This document shows positions 1 to 5,023 of a stretch of 5,023 nt of DNA, piece after piece. Made by a program: the position numbers and the translations under genes. The stretch comes from TMED14 sp041179465. Lineage in GTDB: Bacteria; Bacteroidota; Bacteroidia; Flavobacteriales; Schleiferiaceae. Position 1 is the stretch's first letter. Each line of letters begins with the position of its first letter. Below the pieces are notes generated by a model. That model saw only the letters and a program-made list of their open reading frames with translations. It was not told the DNA's origin and did no database searches. The stretch covers positions 1 to 5,023 of the forward strand of contig JBEGTJ010000094.1 of assembly GCA_041179465.1 (NCBI GenBank), read 5' to 3'.

Positions 1-12
1 AGCCGAGCGAAG

Positions 13-21
13 TTATCCACA
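13..21 (+). promoter_or_regulatory. Candidate DnaA box upstream of accA-dnaB
   Basis: The nonamer TTATCCACA matches the classical DnaA-box consensus TTATNCACA exactly. It lies 27 bp upstream of the TAGGTTTG promoter element, where a bound DnaA protein could influence transcription of accA-dnaB. I noticed no second exact copy elsewhere in the window, so this is an isolated site and not an origin-type cluster. A chance match to one exact 9-mer over both strands of 5 kb is possible (a few percent), so the function is inferred from sequence and position only. Confidence 0.5.
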
Positions 22-48
22 TAAGCCCGCCAAGGCAGCAAAAAGTTG

Positions 49-56
49 TAGGTTTG
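49..56 (+). promoter_or_regulatory. Bacteroidota-type -7 promoter element for accA-dnaB
   Basis: TAGGTTTG fits the TAnnTTTG -7 consensus used by the primary sigma factor of Bacteroidota. Transcription would begin about 5-7 bases downstream, near 61-63, leaving a leader of roughly 13-15 nt before the accA ATG at 76. No convincing -33 TTTG or TTG element is visible at the usual distance (around 25-30), where the sequence is GC-rich. The promoter may therefore be weak or helped by an activator. No Shine-Dalgarno sequence precedes the ATG, which is normal for this phylum. Confidence 0.55.
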
Positions 57-75
57 AAGCCCTGAGATCAGCCGT

Positions 76-1032
76 ATGGAATACCTAGATTTTGAAGCCC
101 CGATCCGCGAACTCGACGAGCAAATCGCCAAAGCCGAAGCCCTCGAGCAAGAGACCGGCGTCTCGATGAAGCAGTCGATTGATGAGCTCACCGAGAAGCG
201 CGACGCGACCTTCCGCGAAATCGCAAGCACCCTCACGGCATGGCAGCGCGTGCAGCTCAGCCGCCATCCGAACCGTCCCTACACGCTGGCGTACATCAAC
301 GCCATGACCGACGGGCAGTTCAGTGAGCTCCACGGCGACCGCTACGTGAAAGACGACAAGGCCATGGTTGGCGGTTGGGGCTGGCTCGACGGCGAATCCT
401 TCATGTTTGTGGGTCAGCAAAAGGGCATCAACACCAAAATGCGCCAGCTGCGCAACTTTGGAATGGCCAATCCCGACGGATACCGCAAGGCCCTGCGCCT
501 CTTCAAGCAGGCCGAGAAGTTTGGGCGTCCCGTCGTTACCCTGATCGACACCCCAGGGGCTTTTCCGGGCCTTGAGGCCGAAGAGCGGGGCCAAGGAGAA
601 GCCATTGCGCGCAACATCATGGAGATGACCCGACTTAAAGTGCCCGTCATATGCGTGATCATCGGTGAAGGTGCCTCGGGCGGAGCCCTGGGCATCGGCG
701 TCGGCGACCGCGTGCTTATGCTCGAAAACACCTGGTACTCCGTCATCAGTCCCGAATCCTGCTCGTCCATTCTGTGGCGCAGCTGGGACTACAAAACCAC
801 TGCCGCCGAGGCCCTCAAGCTCACCGCCAAAGACATGCTGGCCAACGGCCTGATCGACGGCATCGTGCCCGAGCCGCTCGGGGGCGTCCACCGGAACCCC
901 GAGGCGATGTTTGCCACGCTGAAGTCCGAGATCCTCAAGCACTACCGCGAACTCGCCAAACTTGATCCTCAGGAGCGCGTAGACCTCCGCATGCAAAAGT
1001 TCAGCAGCATGGGCGTCTACGAAAACGCCTAA
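76..1032 (+). CDS. accA: Acetyl-CoA carboxylase carboxyltransferase subunit alpha
   Basis: This is the alpha half of the carboxyltransferase of acetyl-CoA carboxylase. With AccD (beta) it moves the carboxyl group from biotin on AccB to acetyl-CoA, giving malonyl-CoA in the first committed step of fatty acid synthesis in the cytoplasm. The 318 residues match the family length (E. coli 319). The N-terminus MEYLDFEAPIREL is the family opening and supports this ATG. A helical N-terminal segment (about 5-60) precedes the crotonase-fold carboxyltransferase domain (about 65-300). Recognisable family blocks are RHPNRPYTL (63-71), IDTPGAFPGLEAEERGQ (157-173), the glycine-rich GEGASGGALGIGVGD (197-211) and EPLGGVHRNPEAM (266-278). 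SPESCSSILWRSW (225-237) is a Bacteroidota-style variant of the E. coli SPEGCASILWKS block. No accD or accBC lies in the window. dnaB follows after 6 bp in the same reading frame, so co-transcription is likely. The gene appears intact. Confidence 0.98.
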   Translation: MEYLDFEAPIRELDEQIAKAEALEQETGVSMKQSIDELTEKRDATFREIASTLTAWQRVQLSRHPNRPYTLAYINAMTDGQFSELHGDRYVKDDKAMVGGWGWLDGESFMFVGQQKGINTKMRQLRNFGMANPDGYRKALRLFKQAEKFGRPVVTLIDTPGAFPGLEAEERGQGEAIARNIMEMTRLKVPVICVIIGEGASGGALGIGVGDRVLMLENTWYSVISPESCSSILWRSWDYKTTAAEALKLTAKDMLANGLIDGIVPEPLGGVHRNPEAMFATLKSEILKHYRELAKLDPQERVDLRMQKFSSMGVYENA

Positions 1033-1038
1033 TTTCCT

Positions 1039-2556
1039 GTGGAAGCCAATCAGCCCCTGCCCCGCACCAGCCCCCGCCGCCCCGCGACGGGAAGCATTTC
1101 GTTGCCCTCCGCAGCTGGTAAGCTTCCGCCCCAGGCCATTGAACTTGAAGAAGCGGTACTCGGCTCGCTGCTGATTGACCGCAATGCCCTCTCCAAGGTC
1201 ATCGACATCCTGACGCCCGAAACGTTTTATGCCGAGTCGCATCAAGCCATTTTTTCGGCCGTCAAAGACCTGTTTTCTGATTCCCAGCCCGTCGACATTT
1301 TGACCGTGGCGCAGCTGCTGCGCAAGAACGGCAACCTCGAGCGGGTGGGCGGAGAAGCCAAGCTCATCAATCTGAGCACTCGGGTTTCGTCTTCAGCACA
1401 CATTGAGTACCACGCCCGCATCGTGGTGCAAAAGCACATCCAGCGCGAACTCATTCGCATCTCCAACGAGCTCATTGAAAAGGCCTACGACGAGACCAGC
1501 GACGTGCTTGACCTCCTCGACAGCGCCGAACAGTCGCTTTTTAGCGTTTCGCAGGGCAACCTCAAGCGCAACTACGAATCCTCGCTCACCCTCGTCAAGC
1601 AGGCGCTGGACCGCATCTCTGCCATTTCGCAGCGCGAAGGCCTTTCGGGCGTTCCCAGCGGATTCCGCGAAGTGGACCGCGTGACGTCAGGGTGGCAGCG
1701 CTCGGACCTGGTCATTTTGGCAGCCCGCCCGGGTATGGGTAAAACCGCCTTCGTCCTGAGTATGGCGCGGAACATGGCCGTTGGCCACAAGGTTCCGGTC
1801 GCAGTATTCAGCCTCGAAATGTCGTCGGTCCAGCTCATCACCCGCATGATTTCTTCTGAAACGGGCATTGGCGCTGAAAAACTTCGCCGTGGAAACCTCG
1901 ATCCCACGGAGTGGGCGCAGCTCACCTCCAAGGTCAAGGCCCTTCAGGAGGCGCCGATTTTCATTGACGACACTCCGGGACTGAGCATCTTTGACCTTCG
2001 GGCCAAGTGCCGCCGCCTCGCCTCGCAGCACCAAATCGGCGTCATCGTGATCGACTACCTGCAGCTGATGACCGCAGGAAATTCCAAGGCTGGCGGCAAC
2101 CGAGAGCAAGAAATTTCGTCGATTTCCCGTGCCCTCAAGTCGATCGCCAAGGAACTCGACATTCCCGTCATTGCCCTATCGCAGCTGTCGCGGGCGGTGG
2201 AAACGCGCGGAGGCTCCAAGCGTCCCCTCCTGTCGGACTTGCGCGAATCAGGAGCCATTGAGCAAGATGCCGACATCGTTTCGTTCATCTACCGCCCTGA
2301 GTACTACGGTATTCACGAATGGGACGACGACCAAACCCCCGCCGACGGCCAGGCCGAACTGATTATTGCGAAGCACCGCAACGGTTCCCTCGAAAACGTG
2401 CGTCTGAAGTTTGAAGGGTCCATGGCCCGCTTCTCCGACCTCGACACGGGCTACAGCGCCCGCGGTTCCGTGACCGACGACCGTTCGGATTCGGTATTTG
2501 AGTCCAAAATGAACCGGGTTGACCCGGGCGAACGCGACGACTACCCTCCATTCTAA
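1039..2556 (+). CDS. dnaB: Replicative DNA helicase DnaB
   Basis: This is the hexameric 5'-to-3' helicase that unwinds DNA at the replication fork and works with DnaG primase and the helicase loader. The 505 residues comprise a basic, Pro-rich leader (1-28), the N-terminal collar domain (about 29-130, starting KLPPQAIELEEAVLG), a linker (about 175-205) and a RecA-like motor domain (about 206-468). Walker A is AARPGMGKT (228-236, with K235 and T236), the catalytic glutamate is E260 in FSLEM, and Walker B is VIVIDYLQL (335-343, D339). The ALSQLSR motif is at 379-385, LSDLRESGAIEQDADIV at 398-414, and the arginine finger is R447 in KHRNG. No intein or frameshift is seen. The start is GTG, two codons past the accA stop in the same frame; no ATG lies between that stop and the conserved collar domain, so GTG is the best choice. 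The tail (about 470-505) is disordered and acidic, ending DDYPPF. Expression is probably from the accA promoter. Confidence 0.98.
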   Translation: MEANQPLPRTSPRRPATGSISLPSAAGKLPPQAIELEEAVLGSLLIDRNALSKVIDILTPETFYAESHQAIFSAVKDLFSDSQPVDILTVAQLLRKNGNLERVGGEAKLINLSTRVSSSAHIEYHARIVVQKHIQRELIRISNELIEKAYDETSDVLDLLDSAEQSLFSVSQGNLKRNYESSLTLVKQALDRISAISQREGLSGVPSGFREVDRVTSGWQRSDLVILAARPGMGKTAFVLSMARNMAVGHKVPVAVFSLEMSSVQLITRMISSETGIGAEKLRRGNLDPTEWAQLTSKVKALQEAPIFIDDTPGLSIFDLRAKCRRLASQHQIGVIVIDYLQLMTAGNSKAGGNREQEISSISRALKSIAKELDIPVIALSQLSRAVETRGGSKRPLLSDLRESGAIEQDADIVSFIYRPEYYGIHEWDDDQTPADGQAELIIAKHRNGSLENVRLKFEGSMARFSDLDTGYSARGSVTDDRSDSVFESKMNRVDPGERDDYPPF

Positions 2557-2588
2557 GGGAGGCCCCGTCTCCACGCCATGCGCTGAGC
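2557..2588. other. Convergent intergenic gap, dnaB and barrel gene
   Basis: Only 32 bp separate the dnaB stop codon from the stop codon of the minus-strand gene. The one inverted repeat I can find is a 5-bp stem, CCTCC (2545-2549, inside dnaB) with GGAGG (2558-2562). It has an 8-nt loop and no T-run after it on either strand, so it is a poor intrinsic-terminator candidate. Termination here may be Rho-dependent, or the two transcripts may overlap at their 3' ends. Confidence 0.5.
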
Positions 2589-4430
2589 TTATTCGAACAT
2601 GCGCCAGCGCAAAAACCAGCGCACACTCGCAGGAGTCACCGGATAGTGCTGGGCCATGAATACCGTGTTGGGAACCCAACCTTGGTTGGCGTTTTGGCAC
2701 AGCACCCCCAGTTGCGCTTCGCCCAGATACACCGTCAGGGCCGCATGGATCAAGCCGCCGGCAGGCATTGGGTCGGACTCGTCTGAATAGCCAAAAAGTC
2801 CGCGCTCGGCAACCCATACCGGCCGCTGCCAGCCGCCCGACCAGCCTTGGCCCTGCAGCTCGAGCTTTACCCGCATTCCCGGGTACAGCCCCGCAACGGA
2901 CCGTGCATAAACCAACTTAAGCGTTCCGTTGGCCGGCGCAAGTCCGAGCTCCGGAGAAGACGCCCAGCTGCCTTGCGCCTTCACGTCCAGCGTCCACGAC
3001 GAACTTAGGCGAACCTCAGAAGACCAATCCACTCCCGCAACCGCCCACGCTGGACGTGCCTCCCATCGGGCCACCGGAACATCCCAGCGCTCCACGCGAA
3101 GCACCGGATCAGGGGAACTCACCGTGGCTACGAACGTCAGCGGCCGCAAGGGCTGAATCCAAAGACGCGCCGTTTGCACTTGCTCCACCACCTGACCTTC
3201 CCAGGGCATGGTCCACCGCTGCATCGCCTTTACCTGCACCATGGACTCGTTATTTAGCAAGAGCGCGTACGAAGCTTCGGCGGCCCTTCGCAGCAGGTCC
3301 CACTCGGCATTCAATCGGTTGCGCCGACCCGGGTACGACCAACGTGCGACCGGCGACCACCGTGGGCCCAGGCTGCGCTCGGACCACACGCCCGCATTCC
3401 ACACGTGCGCCTGAATTCCGCGGACCCCGAGACTCCATTCCGCCCGGATGCGCGGCAGGAGCAAGATGCTATATATACCCCGCATGGCCGGCTCCGACCA
3501 GTACGCTTGATTGAATCGCCCTACACGGAGTTCCAGCGAAGAATACTCGAGCGAGTCTGCCGTGGTCGGAGCCCCTCCAAATCCGTGCGTGCTGCGGCTC
3601 CAATCGACCTGAAGGCCGAGCTTGCTGCGGGCATGGACCAAAGCGGCCTGGGCGGTCACCGTCCCTCCGCTGCGCTGGGCCGTCGTCCAACGGGTGGGCA
3701 CTAAATTTCGGTTGGGCTGCCATGACGACTCTTGGGTTAACGGATCTAAATTCGGCACGCCACCCGACTCGCCGTCGACGTTTCGGTGCAGGCCCAACTG
3801 CACTCGGTACCGCCATGTGTGCGCGGAATCTCGGCCCCAAAATGCCGTTTTGAGCCGGTCCGCAAAATGGTCCTCCGGGAGCAAGCCTCCGGCCATCTGC
3901 AGGCGACGGTAGTCCACCCAAAAATGCTGGTAGTATTGGGGCGAAGCACTGGCCACGATCCCAAATTCCTGTCCACGCCCTTGCGCCGACTGCCCCACCC
4001 AATCCACGACGGGCAGGGGCCCTTTGCGAAGTGCCCAATGCTCTGGAAGCTCTTGTGCGGAATTAGTCCAAAATCCCAAGCGCATCGCGTCGGCCGAGCC
4101 CGCGTACTGCAGTCCGCGCGCAAAAATCCAATCCGGACCGCCCAAAGCGCTCACGGGCACTCTGTCTGGTTCTAAAGGAACTCGGGCGGATTGATCGTCC
4201 TTGGAACTGCGTTGAAATTGCCAACCCCTCCATACCTGCGTATTCCACGGAACCGGACGCAGGGTGTCCTCCATACGCAGCGAGGGGGAGGCCACAGCCG
4301 TACCTCCGGTGCCCCCAGCGTCCACGAGTAACGCGGCGCCCGGACCAGGCTGGACTTGGGCCCAAGCAACCGGGCATAAAAAAACCGCCCAAACGATTAA
4401 CGTGCAGAGGCGGTGTAAACCTGCGTTCAT
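2589..4430 (-). CDS. Secreted Trp-rich protein, probable outer-membrane beta-barrel
   Basis: I do not recognise a characterised family member. From the ATG at 4430 the protein has 613 residues; a GTG immediately upstream (4433) would add one. Residues 1-24 form a clear Sec signal peptide: a short basic start (H6, R7), a hydrophobic core and a signal-peptidase I site after AWA, before Q25. A Gly/Ala/Pro-rich segment (about 25-50) follows. From about 100 onward the sequence alternates polar and hydrophobic or aromatic residues in short stretches, as in transmembrane beta-strands. It ends HYPVTPASVRWFLRWRMFE, which resembles the final strand of Bacteroidota porin-like and TonB-dependent barrels (YP-x-P ... 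aromatic, WRF/WRMF). Tryptophan is very frequent: 37 of 613 residues. No plug domain, TonB box, catalytic motif or internal repeat is evident, and C578 is the only cysteine outside the signal peptide. The gene stands alone between dnaB and the rRNA operon. The reading frame is long, intact and well supported; the barrel assignment is inference, and transport substrate is unknown. Confidence 0.85.
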   Translation of the reverse strand: MNAGLHRLCTLIVWAVFLCPVAWAQVQPGPGAALLVDAGGTGGTAVASPSLRMEDTLRPVPWNTQVWRGWQFQRSSKDDQSARVPLEPDRVPVSALGGPDWIFARGLQYAGSADAMRLGFWTNSAQELPEHWALRKGPLPVVDWVGQSAQGRGQEFGIVASASPQYYQHFWVDYRRLQMAGGLLPEDHFADRLKTAFWGRDSAHTWRYRVQLGLHRNVDGESGGVPNLDPLTQESSWQPNRNLVPTRWTTAQRSGGTVTAQAALVHARSKLGLQVDWSRSTHGFGGAPTTADSLEYSSLELRVGRFNQAYWSEPAMRGIYSILLLPRIRAEWSLGVRGIQAHVWNAGVWSERSLGPRWSPVARWSYPGRRNRLNAEWDLLRRAAEASYALLLNNESMVQVKAMQRWTMPWEGQVVEQVQTARLWIQPLRPLTFVATVSSPDPVLRVERWDVPVARWEARPAWAVAGVDWSSEVRLSSSWTLDVKAQGSWASSPELGLAPANGTLKLVYARSVAGLYPGMRVKLELQGQGWSGGWQRPVWVAERGLFGYSDESDPMPAGGLIHAALTVYLGEAQLGVLCQNANQGWVPNTVFMAQHYPVTPASVRWFLRWRMFE

Positions 4431-4435
4431 CACTA

Positions 4436-4443
4436 CAAATATG
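4436..4443 (-). promoter_or_regulatory. Possible -7 promoter element for the barrel gene
   Basis: On the minus strand CATATTTG matches seven of eight positions of the Bacteroidota TAnnTTTG -7 element. It ends 5 bp before the ATG at 4430, so transcription would begin at or next to the start codon and the mRNA would be almost leaderless. The nearest TTTG that could act as a -33 element lies in the terminator T-run (4460-4457), with a spacer of about 13 bp instead of the usual ~19-21. The site is therefore tentative. If it is not used, the gene must depend on read-through from the rRNA operon or on a promoter inside the 5S or spacer region. Confidence 0.3.
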
Positions 4444-4449
4444 ATGCGA

Positions 4450-4484
4450 ATAAAAACAAAAAACCCCCGCCTAAGCGAGGGTTT
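4450..4484 (-). terminator. Intrinsic terminator of the rRNA operon
   Basis: In the minus-strand transcript, the 5' arm AAACCCUCGC (4484-4475), loop UUAG (4474-4471) and 3' arm GCGGGGGUUU (4470-4461) form a 10-bp stem. All positions pair, with one U-G wobble at 4478/4467. It is followed by UUUGUUUUUAUU, a strong U-tract. In the plus direction the wobble becomes a C-A mismatch and no T-run follows, so the terminator acts only on minus-strand transcripts. It begins about 10 nt after the 5S gene. Confidence 0.93.
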
Positions 4485-4493
4485 CTGTATAAG

Positions 4494-4582
4494 TATGGCG
4501 GCGACCTACTCTCCCAGCGTACTAGTACCATCGGCGCAAACGGGCTTAACGACTCTGTTCGGAATGGGAAGATAACCACCAT
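4494..4582 (-). rRNA. rrf: 5S ribosomal RNA, apparently internally deleted
   Basis: On the minus strand the conserved 5S blocks are clear: CCCATTCCGAAC (loop C), AGTCGTTAAGCCCG, GCGCCGATGGTA and GGGAGAGTAGG (loop E region). Helix I forms from AUGGUGGU (4582-4575) with GCCGCCAU at the 3' end (4502-4495). Helix V is a compact CUAG/CUGG stem capped by a UACG loop. The gene is only about 89 nt, against about 108-120 nt normally. Directly after helix I the sequence passes from GGTTAT into CTTCCCATTCC. The 5' strand of helix II, loop B and the first bases of helix III are absent, about 18 nt by comparison with E. coli 5S. The helix II 3' strand (GCCCG...GCG) is present but has no partner. Either this copy is defective or the sequence has lost bases in assembly. 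Ends are approximate. Confidence 0.88.
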
Positions 4583-4633
4583 GTTTTTACAAAGTTTTTT
4601 CATTGACACATTGGAAGCAACATAAAACATATC
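4583..4633 (-). other. 23S-5S internal transcribed spacer
   Basis: A roughly 50-nt AT-rich spacer lies between the 23S 3' end and the 5S gene. It contains no tRNA and no open reading frame of note. Part of it, GTAAAAAC just before helix I of 5S, can partly pair with the GUAUAAG-like stretch after the 5S 3' end, as expected for a precursor processing stem. The limits depend on the approximate rRNA ends. Confidence 0.7.

Positions 4634-5023
<390 letters not shown>

Noticed and set aside
1..24. End of an upstream coding sequence (frame closing with TAA at 22-24)
   Set aside because: Only seven codons are visible and one frame closing by chance is expected. The DnaA box and promoter element overlap this stretch, so an upstream gene end cannot be claimed or excluded.
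85..1245. Long minus-strand open frame (386 codons) opposite accA and the start of dnaB
   Set aside because: It lies antisense to well-supported accA and dnaB sequence. Its composition (rich in Gly, Ala, His, Val and Leu, without a recognisable domain) is typical of antisense frames in GC-rich genes. It is a shadow frame.
2248..2817. Minus-strand frame crossing the dnaB end and the barrel-gene end
   Set aside because: It overlaps two confident genes in other frames and has no recognisable motif. GC-rich codon bias explains the open frame.
3000..3720. Several plus-strand frames opposite the barrel gene (for example 3056-3514)
   Set aside because: They are overlapping frames in several phases with Arg/Pro/Ala/Ser-rich translations and no motifs, typical of antisense to GC-rich coding DNA.
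4374..4430. Lipoprotein signal for the barrel protein (Cys at residue 19)
   Set aside because: The residues before the cysteine (V-F-L-C) do not fit a lipobox, which needs a small residue at -1. A normal signal-peptidase I site (AWA before Q25) follows, so a soluble or barrel-type export signal is more likely.
4602..4608. TTGACA-like -35 element on the plus strand in the 23S-5S spacer
   Set aside because: It points against the rRNA operon and has no gene to serve. Bacteroidota promoters do not use the TTGACA/TATAAT pair.

Overview
The window looks like chromosomal DNA from a relatively GC-rich member of the Bacteroidota, most likely a Flavobacteriales-type organism. Three observations support this. 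accA is followed directly by dnaB, a pairing I know from flavobacteria. AccA and DnaB carry Bacteroidota-type sequence, for example SPESCSSILWRSW in AccA and the acidic Pro-Phe end of DnaB. All start codons lack a recognisable Shine-Dalgarno sequence, and a TAnnTTTG promoter element of the Bacteroidota sigma factor lies before accA. The species cannot be named from this alone.

Layout: positions 1-75 are a short regulatory region with a perfect DnaA-box sequence (TTATCCACA, 13-21) and a TAGGTTTG -7 element (49-56). accA (76-1032, +) and dnaB (1039-2556, +) follow with a 6-bp gap and probably form one transcript. accA encodes the alpha carboxyltransferase subunit of acetyl-CoA carboxylase (fatty acid synthesis). 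dnaB encodes the replicative helicase. After a 32-bp convergent gap lies a minus-strand gene (2589-4430) for a secreted, tryptophan-rich protein that looks like an outer-membrane beta-barrel. It is not assigned to a characterised function.

The right end is the 3' end of an rRNA operon on the minus strand. It holds the last ~390 nt of 23S rRNA (to about 4634), a ~50-nt spacer without a tRNA, 5S rRNA (about 4582-4494) and a strong intrinsic terminator (4484-4450). The barrel gene begins only 20 bp beyond that terminator.

Most of the window is ordinary housekeeping sequence and I do not see an undescribed defence or mobile system. The items most worth checking are the 5S gene, which lacks about 18 nt covering the 5' strand of helix II; the DnaA box upstream of the helicase operon; the SSB-like C-terminal tail of DnaB; and the promoter of the barrel gene, which is squeezed between the rRNA terminator and the start codon and could give a leaderless mRNA. 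There is no stretch over 300 bases without a gene.
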